Assembly: GCF_958453765.1 (NCBI RefSeq) | Contig: NZ_CAUDZA010000009.1 | Span: 1-64,000 of the forward strand | DNA length: 64,000 nt | DNA from: Phascolarctobacterium_A succinatutens_B | GTDB lineage: Bacteria > Bacillota > Negativicutes > Acidaminococcales > Acidaminococcaceae | Direction: 5' to 3' | Part shown: piece after piece, positions 39,864 to 47,721 of the stretch | Layout of the letters: every line of letters starts with the position of its first letter | Position numbering within the stretch: position 1 is the first letter of the stretch | Notes under the pieces: model-generated | Databases searched by the model: none | What the model saw: the letters and a program-made list of their open reading frames with translations, nothing else | Told to the model about the DNA's origin: nothing | Program-made: the position numbers and the translations under genes

Positions 39864-41147
39864 ATGCAGCAAAATGCAGATGTGAAGGATTTAGCACAAA
39901 AAGTGATAAATCAAAACAAGTCACAAAACAACAAAAGTCAATTTATTCTATGGATGGGCGCACTGGTAGTCGGTGCCATTCTCGGTTATATGGGAATCAA
40001 ACCCCTGAATGAATTATTCAATTTCATCGCTACCGTTTATACACGCCTCTTCCAATTTATCGCTGTACCTACCATTGCTTTAGCCGTAATTACTACATTG
40101 GCTGCTTTGGGAAGCAAAAAAGAAACCGGCCAGATTTTTGCTCACGCCGTAGTTTACACCTTTTTGACTACTGTTTGTGCAGCAGGCATCGGTCTTGCTA
40201 TCTATCTTTGGGTAGCTCCCGGCAACCTGCCGGCAGAAATTGTCGGCAGCGGCATGTCCAATGTACCGCAAAATCTTGGCAAGTTAAGCTACTATGACCA
40301 CATTTTAAATGTTATTCCTAACAACATGCTGCAGCCGTTCCTCGCTGGCAACGTGCTTTCCGTAATGCTGATTGCTGCTGCTATGGGTTTAGGTCTGGCA
40401 TTTATGCCTAAAACCGAAAACAGAGAAGCTCTGCTGAAAGCAGTATTAGGCTTCCAGGAGCTGCTGTTCACTCTTATTAAAGCGTTGCTGTTCGTACTGC
40501 CTCTCGGTATTCTGGCATTCGCAGGTCAGCTTTCCGCACAGATTGAAGCCGGCGTAATCGTTGGCGCTCTGGGCAAATATACTCTGGTTATCATGGCCAG
40601 CAACTGTGTACAGTTCTTCATCGTTCTGCCTATCTTCCTGCTTGCAAGAGGCCTGAACCCGATTGATGTATTCAAGAAAATGTCTCCGGCAGTCGCTGTT
40701 GCACTGTTCACCAAGAGCTCCGCAGGCACCCTGCCTGTAACTATGGCGTCCGCTGAACAAAACATGAAGGTTAACAAAGCTGTTTCCCGCTTTGTACTGC
40801 CTATCTGCACCACCATCAACATGAACGGCTGCGCTGCCTTCATTTTGATCACTTCCATTTTCGTTATGCAGAATGCAGGCTTTGAGCTGTCCATGACCAC
40901 CATGCTTACCTGGCTGCTGGTATCCGTACTGGCTGCTGTTGGTAACGCAGGCGTACCGATGGGCTGCTACTTCCTCACCCTGTCTCTGATGAGCGGCATT
41001 GGCGCTCCTATCGGTATCATGGGTATCATCCTGCCGATTTACACAATCATCGATATGGTTGAAACCGCAGAAAACGTTTGGTCTGACTCCTGCGTTTGCG
41101 CAATGACCGACCATGACCTCAAAGGCAAAATTGCCGAAGAAGAATAA
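39864..41147 (+). CDS. Dicarboxylate/amino acid:cation symporter (DAACS family)
   Basis: A 427-residue membrane protein of the GltP/DctA/SstT family. Landmarks: PLNELFNFIATVYTRLFQFIAVPTIALAVITT, the Ser-rich hairpin loop FTKSSAGTLPVTMASAE (about 275-292), and TINMNGCAAFILI (about 308-320) with the conserved NMxG cation/substrate site. Imports glutamate, aspartate, serine/threonine or dicarboxylates with Na+ or H+; the exact substrate is not decidable. It has a leader of about 85 bases with two hairpins and is followed by a strong terminator. Confidence 0.9.
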   Translation: MQQNADVKDLAQKVINQNKSQNNKSQFILWMGALVVGAILGYMGIKPLNELFNFIATVYTRLFQFIAVPTIALAVITTLAALGSKKETGQIFAHAVVYTFLTTVCAAGIGLAIYLWVAPGNLPAEIVGSGMSNVPQNLGKLSYYDHILNVIPNNMLQPFLAGNVLSVMLIAAAMGLGLAFMPKTENREALLKAVLGFQELLFTLIKALLFVLPLGILAFAGQLSAQIEAGVIVGALGKYTLVIMASNCVQFFIVLPIFLLARGLNPIDVFKKMSPAVAVALFTKSSAGTLPVTMASAEQNMKVNKAVSRFVLPICTTINMNGCAAFILITSIFVMQNAGFELSMTTMLTWLLVSVLAAVGNAGVPMGCYFLTLSLMSGIGAPIGIMGIILPIYTIIDMVETAENVWSDSCVCAMTDHDLKGKIAEEE

Positions 41148-41156
41148 AGCATAAAG

Positions 41157-41195
41157 CAAATAACTGCTAATTCGCTGTGAATTAGCAGTTATTTT
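41157..41195 (+). terminator. Terminator of the symporter gene
   Basis: Perfect stem of about 15 bp (AATAACTGCTAATTC / GAATTAGCAGTTATT) followed by TTTTT. Confidence 0.9.
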
Positions 41196-41240
41196 TTTGC
41201 AGGAAACAGTGTTATAAGCCAACCATATTTCTTGCGCAAA

Positions 41241-41269
41241 TTGACAAACATTTATTGATATATTACACT
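41241..41269 (+). promoter_or_regulatory. Promoter of an intergenic sRNA
   Basis: TTGACA, 17 bases, TACACT. No coding frame of note follows. Confidence 0.65.
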
Positions 41270-41275
41270 ATCCTC

Positions 41276-41355
41276 AAAGCCCGCTTGCGGATAAGGCCTA
41301 CTAAGGTGTCGGTTCTGGCACCATTGGTCGTCTTAGCCCAAGCGAGGCTTTTTTA
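41276..41355 (+). ncRNA. Intergenic small RNA, unknown family
   Basis: About 80 bases from the predicted start to a T run. The two ends pair as a 12-bp stem (AAAGCCCGCTTG with CAAGCG-GGCTTT, one bulged A), directly followed by TTTTTT. Inside, CTAAG/CTTAG encloses a GGTG/CACC hairpin. The outer stem doubles as the terminator, so the whole transcript folds into one closed structure. It lacks the SRP RNA domain IV core. It lies between the symporter and the convergent tRNA-Thr. Confidence 0.6.
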
Positions 41356-41432
41356 TTGTGTAATAATAGCCATCTCGCCGCAAGATTGCAACCACATTGC
41401 AAGCAAAGCCACTAAAAGCGCCTTACGCAGAA

Positions 41433-41465
41433 AAATAAAAAAGCCCGGAAACAAAGTTTCCAGGC
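41433..41465 (-). terminator. Terminator of tRNA-Thr
   Basis: GCCTGGAAA / TTTCCGGGC stem on the - strand then TTTTTTA. Confidence 0.8.
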
Positions 41466-41475
41466 GGTTTTTCAT

Positions 41476-41551
41476 TGGAGCTGGCAATAGGAATCGAACC
41501 CACAACCTGCTGATTACAAATCAGCTGCTCTGCCAATTGAGCTATGCCAGC
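41476..41551 (-). tRNA. tRNA-Thr (anticodon TGT)
   Basis: A 76-base cloverleaf on the - strand: acceptor GCTGGCA / TGCCAGC, D-arm GCTC/GAGC, anticodon stem CTGAT/ATCAG with loop TTTGTAA giving anticodon TGT, T-arm TTGTGGGTTCGATTCCTAT. CCA is encoded. Confidence 0.95.
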
Positions 41552-41627
41552 ACAAAATTCTTTTATTATTATAAAGGATAAAGCCTGTTTTGTCAATACT
41601 TTCGCAAGCAAAGATTTTATAGCATGC

Positions 41628-42431
41628 TTACATGTAGAAATACCAGTAGGTTACACCGGCCAACAGTATTCTGTAAACAGCAAAGCTGGTCAGCTTGGAA
41701 TTCTGCAAAAATTTCAGGAACCATAATACCGAAATATAAGCAACGATAAAGGATACAACGAAACCTATTGCCAATACCTGCAGATCACCGGCAGAAAGAT
41801 ACTGGAAGTTTCTGAGCAGATCATAAATACAGGCCACAAACATCAGCGGTACAGCAATCACAAAGGTATAATTTGCTGCAGCACTGCGAGTCAGGCCCAC
41901 CAAGAGGCCACCGGCAATAGTACTGCCGCTGCGTGAAAACCCGGGCCACAGGGAAAGAAATTGATAAATGCCAACCCATACTGCCTGACGGATAGAAATT
42001 TTATCAACATCATCAACCAGTTCAGCCTCACGGCCTTTAGTTCTATATTCCGCAAACATCAGCAACAAACCGCCCAAGAAAAGGCCTATTGCTACCGTAA
42101 AAGGAGAAAACAGATACTCCTTGATATAGTGATACAGGAAGAAGGCTACCAGCATAACCGGTACGATACCGGCGGCAACATGCCAGACAGAAAGTCCCTT
42201 GTTGATATCCCAGCCATCCTTAGTAAAAAATCTGGCAAAGCGCTCTTTATAAATAAAAACAACAGATAGAATAGCACCCAGCTGTACAAAGACATCAAAA
42301 ACATCTGCCAGCTGGCCTTCAAAGCCCAAAACGTGACCGACAATAATCATATGTCCGGTAGAAGAAACCGGTAAAAATTCGGTCAAACCTTCGACAATAC
42401 CCACAATAACGGCAATTAAATTTAAGTCCAT
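41628..42431 (-). CDS. uppP: Undecaprenyl-diphosphatase
   Basis: A 267-residue BacA-type phosphatase with about eight membrane helices that recycles undecaprenyl pyrophosphate for wall and LPS synthesis; also gives some bacitracin tolerance. The first active-site motif is GIVEGLTEFLPVSSTGHM (residues 12-29), the second PGFSRSGSTIAGGL (about 163-176). Complete and of standard length. Monocistronic. Confidence 0.95.
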   Translation of the reverse strand: MDLNLIAVIVGIVEGLTEFLPVSSTGHMIIVGHVLGFEGQLADVFDVFVQLGAILSVVFIYKERFARFFTKDGWDINKGLSVWHVAAGIVPVMLVAFFLYHYIKEYLFSPFTVAIGLFLGGLLLMFAEYRTKGREAELVDDVDKISIRQAVWVGIYQFLSLWPGFSRSGSTIAGGLLVGLTRSAAANYTFVIAVPLMFVACIYDLLRNFQYLSAGDLQVLAIGFVVSFIVAYISVLWFLKFLQNSKLTSFAVYRILLAGVTYWYFYM

Positions 42432-42543
42432 GATTTACTCCCTTTCGCAAACACTAAGCCTTTTTATTATACTCTGAATTACACTTAACTGCAATGAAAT
42501 CTCACTATTTTTTTAAATTTTTCACAGTTCATAAAGCTGCACA

Positions 42544-42578
42544 CAAAAACAGAGGATGGTGCAAGCACCACCCTCTGT
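42544..42578 (-). terminator. Terminator of pfkA
   Basis: ACAGAGGATGGTG / CACCACCCTCTGT stem followed on the - strand by TTTTTG. Confidence 0.85.
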
Positions 42579-42630
42579 AATATAAGTGTATAATCTTAAT
42601 CTGGGGTTAAATCTAGTAATCAAGTTTAAA

Positions 42631-43725
42631 TCAATCGCCAAAGCACAATCCCAGCTGGCGTCCTGTACGGATAATTTCGCTGTCTACAGGAACCTGACGC
42701 GGTTTTGATGCTGCCTTTTGAATAAAGACGGTAACAATCTGATCATGATACAGTGAAACCATAACATTATATTCACGTCTTAGGCAAGCCTCTGCTGCTG
42801 CCACGCCGTAACGCGTTGACAGCACACGGTCAAACGCTGTAGGCGAACCGCCACGCTGCAGATAACCTAATACGGTACAGCGTGATTCGATGCCTGTCTG
42901 CTCTTCAATGGCCTGCGCCACCTTTTCGCCTGCACCGCCAAGGCGGATCGGCTCAAAGCTGCCCTCGACCATACGTGCGATTGACATCTCGCCACCATCA
43001 GGGCGTGCGCCTTCGGCAACAACAACAATACTAAAATTCTTTCCGGCAGCCTTGCGTGCCTGAATCTTAGCAATCACCGGCTCCAGCTTGTAAGGAATTT
43101 CCGGTAGCAAAATAACGTCCGCACCGCCGGCAATGCCACTGTGCAAAGCAATCCAGCCGGCATAACGGCCCATAACCTCCAACACCATAACACGGTGATG
43201 TGATTCAGCTGTAGTATGCAGTCTGTCAAGCGCTTCGGTAGCCATAGCCATAGCAGTATCAAAGCCGAATGTCCGCTCTGTGCAGGGCAAATCATTATCA
43301 ATGGTCTTAGGTACGCCGACAACCTTAATATCACATTCACGCGCCAGCTCTGCACCAATATTCAGGCTGCCGTCACCGCCGATAACAACCAATGCTTCTA
43401 TATCGTATTTACGCAGGTTTTCGATAACCTTTTCGCGCATATCCTTATATACAAGCTCACCATTTTCTTCAACAGCAAAATGGAAGGGATTATCACGGTT
43501 CGTGGTTCCTAAAATTGTTCCGCCGCGCGGTAAAATACCCGATACTGCAGCATAATCCATTAATTTCAGATTATCGTTTATCAGGCCGTTAAAGCCATTG
43601 AGTACGCCATAAACCTCACAATCGTTCTGCAGGAAGGTTTTTACAACCGCACGGATTACAGCGTTTAATCCCGGGCAGTCACCTCCGCCGGTCAAAACAG
43701 CAAAGCGACGTTTTTTCTGCTCCAT
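42631..43725 (-). CDS. pfkA: 6-phosphofructokinase
   Basis: A 364-residue phosphofructokinase. GGGDCPGLNAVIRA starts the fold; the phosphate-donor residues are Gly in VIGGDGSLN (Gly104 equivalent) and Lys in VPKTIDNDL (Lys124 equivalent). Classical ATP-PFK has Gly/Gly and PPi-PFK has Asp/Lys, so this Gly/Lys pair places it in the mixed-substrate group; Gly104 favours ATP. Length also fits that group rather than the 320-residue enzyme. It continues fructose catabolism at the fructose 6-phosphate level, though FruK bypasses it for PTS fructose. The BrxF-like gene lies upstream. Confidence 0.92.
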   Translation of the reverse strand: MEQKKRRFAVLTGGGDCPGLNAVIRAVVKTFLQNDCEVYGVLNGFNGLINDNLKLMDYAAVSGILPRGGTILGTTNRDNPFHFAVEENGELVYKDMREKVIENLRKYDIEALVVIGGDGSLNIGAELARECDIKVVGVPKTIDNDLPCTERTFGFDTAMAMATEALDRLHTTAESHHRVMVLEVMGRYAGWIALHSGIAGGADVILLPEIPYKLEPVIAKIQARKAAGKNFSIVVVAEGARPDGGEMSIARMVEGSFEPIRLGGAGEKVAQAIEEQTGIESRCTVLGYLQRGGSPTAFDRVLSTRYGVAAAEACLRREYNVMVSLYHDQIVTVFIQKAASKPRQVPVDSEIIRTGRQLGLCFGD

Positions 43726-43748
43726 ATCAAGCCTCCGCTTATTAACTA

Positions 43749-44213
43749 TTAACCTTCTACGTTCCAGATCTTAAAGCCATCGGGGCTGATACGGATAGCT
43801 TCGGTACCGTCAAATTTGTCATAGCACAGGTTACCGTTATCAATGTATCCGGGCCATGCGGTTACGATGGTAAACTTTTTGCTCAGTTTACGCATCAGGC
43901 TGTCGGTATTGATGTGGAATACAGGTACAAACAAGGTCTGCAGTCTGTCAAGAATGATAACATCTGCATTGTAGCTTGCCAGAATATCAGCAAACATATC
44001 AGGAGCATACAAGCCTCTGTCAGCAGCCGGAATTGCCAAGAATTCCTCACTGATCAGCATACGGCAGTCAACGTAGGTCCATTTTTGAGATTCTGCAGCT
44101 TCACGTAAAACTTTGCTCTTGCCACTGCCCGGTTTACCGGTAACAATAACAACATTTCCTTTGTCGGCCTGAGCCTCTGCTACAACCTTCACTAATTCTT
44201 CAACTTGATTCAT
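43749..44213 (-). CDS. BrxF-like P-loop ATPase, no BREX neighbours
   Basis: A 154-residue P-loop protein. Walker A GKPGSGKSKVLRE is at about 26-38; Walker B is ADVIILDRL (about 90-98); a distinctive LSKKFTIVTAWPGYIDNGNLCYDK follows (about 117-140). The RxTIVxAWPG stretch resembles BrxF, the small ATPase of BREX-3 phage-defence systems. No BREX methyltransferase, PglZ-type phosphatase or helicase is in the window, so this is an orphan, and its role is unknown. Start at the ATG eight bases after AGGAGG. Located between sigH and pfkA, 23 bases before pfkA, so possibly cotranscribed with it. Confidence 0.65.
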   Translation of the reverse strand: MNQVEELVKVVAEAQADKGNVVIVTGKPGSGKSKVLREAAESQKWTYVDCRMLISEEFLAIPAADRGLYAPDMFADILASYNADVIILDRLQTLFVPVFHINTDSLMRKLSKKFTIVTAWPGYIDNGNLCYDKFDGTEAIRISPDGFKIWNVEG

Positions 44214-44306
44214 TTGAAAAACCTCCTCTAACACCGAAGTGTCAATTTTTCTTTACTGACTTGTTAATATATCTATTCGCTATACTTGTCAAAAATCCTC
44301 TTAATA

Positions 44307-44340
44307 AAAAAACACCATTCTGAAAATTTCAAAATGATGT
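44307..44340 (-). terminator. Terminator of sigH
   Basis: ACATCATTTTGAAA / TTTCAGAATGGTGT stem with mismatches, then TTTTTTTA on the - strand. Confidence 0.65.
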
Positions 44341-44376
44341 AGATTTTTGTTACAGTTTTATCAATTATCCGCTTTT

Positions 44377-45105
44377 TCAGGAATTTTTATTCTTGAAACG
44401 CTCATACGGATCAATAGCCAGCAGTCCGCTGTAAACTGTACGCAGATCAGTAATATCTCCTTTGCTGATGATATATTTTTCAAGTTTACGCTTTACACGC
44501 TGCAGCGCATTATCAATAGATTTGATATGACGCCCCAGCTCAGCAGCAATTTCCTGATAGGATTTGCCATCAAGATAGCTCATCAGAACCTTCCATTCCA
44601 GGTCACTGAGAATATCATTCATCTTGCTTTCAATATCGCTGAATTCCTCACGGCTGATAATCATATCCTCCGGATTGGCAACCTTCACACCGCTGATGAC
44701 ATCCAGCAGCGTGCGGTCACTGTCCTCCTCATAAATTGGCTTATTAAGCGATACATAGGAGTTGAGAGGGATATGCTTCTGTCTGGTAGCAGTCTTTATC
44801 GCCGTAATAATCTGCCTTGTTACGCACAGCTCGGCAAACGCACGGAACGATGCCTGCTTATCGGCACGGAAATCACGGATAGCCTTATAAAGACCGATCA
44901 TGCCTTCCTGAATAATATCTTCACGCTCGGCACCTATTAAAAAATAGCTGCGAGCCTTGGCTCTGACGAAGTTTCTGTATTTATGCAGCAGATATTCCTG
45001 TGCTAAAACATTATCATGCTGTTGTGATTCTAAAACGATTTCCTCATCAGTCATTTTTGCAAAAGCGTCATTGGGATCGTTTTGCATTACAGTATCTGTA
45101 GCCAT
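44377..45105 (-). CDS. sigH: RNA polymerase sigma-70 family factor, SigH type
   Basis: A 242-residue sigma factor with region 2 (EYLLHKYRNFVRAKARSYFLIGAEREDIIQEGMIGLYKAIRDF) and a C-terminal region 4 helix-turn-helix (SYQEIAAELGRHIKSIDNALQRVKRKL). Gene order rae1-sigH after rlmB and wording match Firmicute SigH, which in sporeformers controls the transition state. Its regulon here cannot be told. Start taken at the ATG of MATDTV. Separated from rae1 by 117 bases. Confidence 0.9.
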   Translation of the reverse strand: MATDTVMQNDPNDAFAKMTDEEIVLESQQHDNVLAQEYLLHKYRNFVRAKARSYFLIGAEREDIIQEGMIGLYKAIRDFRADKQASFRAFAELCVTRQIITAIKTATRQKHIPLNSYVSLNKPIYEEDSDRTLLDVISGVKVANPEDMIISREEFSDIESKMNDILSDLEWKVLMSYLDGKSYQEIAAELGRHIKSIDNALQRVKRKLEKYIISKGDITDLRTVYSGLLAIDPYERFKNKNS

Positions 45106-45222
45106 CAATAGCATATCCTCCGTCTGTTTATCTATCTGCCACTGTCTTGCAAAACAGTTATTGCAAATATCTTCATAATAAAAGCATCAGTGTTTTTATT
45201 ATATCCTGCCTGGTGTTTTCCG

Positions 45223-45741
45223 TCAACTTTTCTCCCGACGCAATTTTTCCAGATGAGCCAGCACATGCCCGCTCACCCTTCCGCCAAGCTCGTTTCGGTT
45301 TAAAGCCCGTCTGGGGACATGCAGACGCTCGGCAATTTCCTTCTTAGTCTTATAATACTGCTCGCGGAATTCGCGGGAGGAAATGCGGTACGCACCTGCT
45401 CCCAAAATGTTAATCTGCTCCGCATAGTCACTGGTGACAACGAAAACCTTTGCCTGTACACGTCTCAGTTCGTAGGCTCTGCGCTCAATCCAGGAATCTG
45501 CTGTTTCGCCCTCGTCGGTGAACACAACATCAATGCCATGAATTTTTTCGGAAGCAGCAGCGCCTGCCACCTCCTGAGCATCAAAAACTACGACAGCACG
45601 ATAGCCCTTAAAGGCAGCATATTCTGCCACACCCGCTACCAGCAGCTCGCGTGCATGCTCCAGGTTTTCCTGGCGCAGCTGGGCAAAATCCTTCCAGGCG
45701 TTAATTACATTATACCCATCAATTATCAGATATTCGCCCAT
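45223..45741 (-). CDS. rae1: Rae1/YacP NYN-domain endoribonuclease
   Basis: A 172-residue NYN/PIN-like nuclease. N-terminal IIDGYNVINAW supplies the first acidic residue, with VVFDAQEVAG and DEGETADSWIERRA and VVTSDYAEQ completing the acidic pocket. Rae1 (YacP) enters the ribosomal A site and cleaves mRNA during translation in B. subtilis. Sits between rlmB and sigH, its conserved place. Confidence 0.9.
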   Translation of the reverse strand: MGEYLIIDGYNVINAWKDFAQLRQENLEHARELLVAGVAEYAAFKGYRAVVVFDAQEVAGAAASEKIHGIDVVFTDEGETADSWIERRAYELRRVQAKVFVVTSDYAEQINILGAGAYRISSREFREQYYKTKKEIAERLHVPRRALNRNELGGRVSGHVLAHLEKLRREKS

Positions 45742-45753
45742 GCCTTCACCTCT

Positions 45754-46500
45754 TTAGAATTGATGTCGTTGACGTACTACCTCGTACATCAGGACAGCTC
45801 CCGCAGCCGATGCGTTCAAAGAATTAACGCCGCCGTTCATCGGAATGCTAACAACATCATCACATTTTTGTTTTACCAGTCGGCCTAAGCCTCTGCCTTC
45901 AGCTCCGATTACCAGTACAATCGGACCGCTCATATTGGCAGCATAAAAATCAACGCCATCCATATCAGCACCGACAACCCAGCAGCCGCGCTGCTTAAGC
46001 TCTTCGATAGTCTGGGCGATATTGCCGCTTTGCACAACAGGTACATATTCAACCGCACCTGCGGAAATCTTGGCAACAACAGCGTTCAGCGGACAGCTGC
46101 GGCGACGCGGCATCAGCACGCCATGCACTCCTGCAGCATCGGCACTGCGGATAAGCGCGCCCACGTTCTGCGGGTCCTGCAGCTCATCCAATAGCAGAAT
46201 AAACGGCTCTTCATTTTTTTCTGCCGCACGGGCAAAAACATCATCCAGAGTACGGAAAGCAATCGGGGCAGCCAAAGCAGCTACGCCCTGATGACGCAAG
46301 CCCTTAGCCAGCTTATCCAACTTTTCGGCCTTTACTGTTTCTACAGGTACACCCTTTTGCTTTGCCAAAGCAATGATTTCGCCCAGACTGCCGCCATGAG
46401 CGCCTTCCTGCAAAAGTATTTTGTTTATTGAACGCTGACTGCGCAAGGCTTCACTAACCGCATTACGTCCAGCTATTAAATCATTATTCTGCTCAGCCAT
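45754..46500 (-). CDS. rlmB: 23S rRNA (guanosine-2'-O)-methyltransferase RlmB
   Basis: A 248-residue SpoU-family methyltransferase. N-terminal substrate-binding domain (about 1-85), then the knotted catalytic domain with motif 1 LDELQDPQNVGALIRSADA, motif 2 LVIGAEGRGL and motif 3 IPMNGGVNSLNASAAGAVLMYE. It methylates G2251 of 23S rRNA in the peptidyl-transferase centre (E. coli numbering). Between thyX and rae1 with gaps of 9-12 bases. Confidence 0.92.
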   Translation of the reverse strand: MAEQNNDLIAGRNAVSEALRSQRSINKILLQEGAHGGSLGEIIALAKQKGVPVETVKAEKLDKLAKGLRHQGVAALAAPIAFRTLDDVFARAAEKNEEPFILLLDELQDPQNVGALIRSADAAGVHGVLMPRRRSCPLNAVVAKISAGAVEYVPVVQSGNIAQTIEELKQRGCWVVGADMDGVDFYAANMSGPIVLVIGAEGRGLGRLVKQKCDDVVSIPMNGGVNSLNASAAGAVLMYEVVRQRHQF

Positions 46501-46509
46501 AGTTTCTCC

Positions 46510-47211
46510 TTACTGCTTTTGCTCTGCCTTGGCTTTTGCCGCCAAAATTGCCTGCAGACGTCCGCAGGACATAGCGCCCTCGTGACAAACGCCCTCAGAT
46601 ACACAGGTTGGACCTGCATTTTCAAAAATAACCGGTGCTACAGCCTGACATTGGCGCAGCATCTCATTAGCCAGCGCACGGATTTCCCATTGTGCACGGG
46701 TGCAGCAGCGCAGGCTGAAGAAGTTCAGCAAGGAGCGTGCATTAAACGTGCAGACAATTTTCGTTTCAGTTGCGTTAGGCAGAATATAACGGGCATCCTC
46801 AGCCGGAATATCAAGCGCGATAAACTCATCATACATTGCCTGAATCTCAGTCATCAGCTTGTCAAATTTAGCCTTAGCCTCAGGCTTAGAAGCAATGGAA
46901 GCAGGCACGATTGTTTCAAAATCATGCTCTTTCACATAGCGCTGAGATTGCTGGGAATAAGAAGCAATACGGTGGCGCACCAGCTGATGTGTCAAAACGC
47001 GGGATACACCTTCGATAGCAAAGGTAAAAGTAACATGCTCCAAGGTGGACAAGTGCCCCATGCTTACCAATTTGCGTACCAGATTTGCTGCCTGCTCATC
47101 ACTGATTTTTTCTTCCAGCTGGGCAGCGCCGATCGGAGAATAGCACAAGCGTGCACTCATCGCCACAGTACGTTCCGGCTCAGGCGTATGACGTACTAAT
47201 TTTACCATCAT
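46510..47211 (-). CDS. thyX: Flavin-dependent thymidylate synthase
   Basis: A 233-residue ThyX, making dTMP from dUMP with methylene-tetrahydrofolate and FAD/NADPH. The signature RHRIASYSQQSQRY (about 80-93) is the ThyX motif; NARSLLNFFSLRCC and AQWEIRALANEM are also typical. ATG chosen at the codon 9 bases after AGGAG; the longer TTG start runs through that site. It lies between mrnC and rlmB, as in several Firmicutes lacking ThyA. ThyX usually replaces ThyA in anaerobes. Confidence 0.93.
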   Translation of the reverse strand: MMVKLVRHTPEPERTVAMSARLCYSPIGAAQLEEKISDEQAANLVRKLVSMGHLSTLEHVTFTFAIEGVSRVLTHQLVRHRIASYSQQSQRYVKEHDFETIVPASIASKPEAKAKFDKLMTEIQAMYDEFIALDIPAEDARYILPNATETKIVCTFNARSLLNFFSLRCCTRAQWEIRALANEMLRQCQAVAPVIFENAGPTCVSEGVCHEGAMSCGRLQAILAAKAKAEQKQ

Positions 47212-47253
47212 ATTTATCATCTCCTCTCTTTTCAACGGACAAATAGAGGGGTA

Positions 47254-47721
47254 TTATTTTTTGTGATTTTCCTGCATATATTTGCTGATAATATCAAAGG
47301 AAAGATCCATAACCTCTTGCAGGCGCTCCTCGCGTTCTTCAAGGAACAACCAGCCCAAAAGTGCTTCAAAAGCTGTTGCCATACGGTATTCATGCACTGA
47401 GGCGCTTTTCGGCACCATCGACTTGGCATTACGGCCGCGGCGGAAAATAACGCTTTCCTCCTCGCTCAGGCCAGCCTCCAGCTGCTGCATTGCCTGACAT
47501 TGGCACACTGCAGAAACCATCTTGGAACCGATGTCATGTACAATGCGTACATGCTTGGAAGTCGGCAAAAGGCGCAGACGGACATACATAGAAAAAACTA
47601 CGTCGCCGATATACGCCAACAGAATCGGATTTATTTCCTTAGTTGCAGGAAAAGGAGCACCGGCAGCCGCACAGGCTGCCAGGGCATGCTCCTTTAGCAT
47701 TTTGTATTGTTCAAATTTCAT
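47254..47721 (-). CDS. mrnC: Mini-ribonuclease III
   Basis: A 155-residue RNase III catalytic domain without a double-stranded RNA binding domain: ILLAYIGDVVFSMYVRLRLL carries the catalytic acidic residues, and later LSEEESVIFRRGRNAK and AFEALLGWLFLEER close the domain. MrnC matures the ends of 23S rRNA in Firmicutes. Its ATG overlaps the stop of cysS by one base (TAATG), so it is translationally coupled. Confidence 0.93.
   Translation of the reverse strand: MKFEQYKMLKEHALAACAAAGAPFPATKEINPILLAYIGDVVFSMYVRLRLLPTSKHVRIVHDIGSKMVSAVCQCQAMQQLEAGLSEEESVIFRRGRNAKSMVPKSASVHEYRMATAFEALLGWLFLEEREERLQEVMDLSFDIISKYMQENHKK

Noticed and set aside
43749..44213. Part of a BREX system
   Set aside because: No other BREX component is in the window; reported only as an orphan BrxF-like ATPase.
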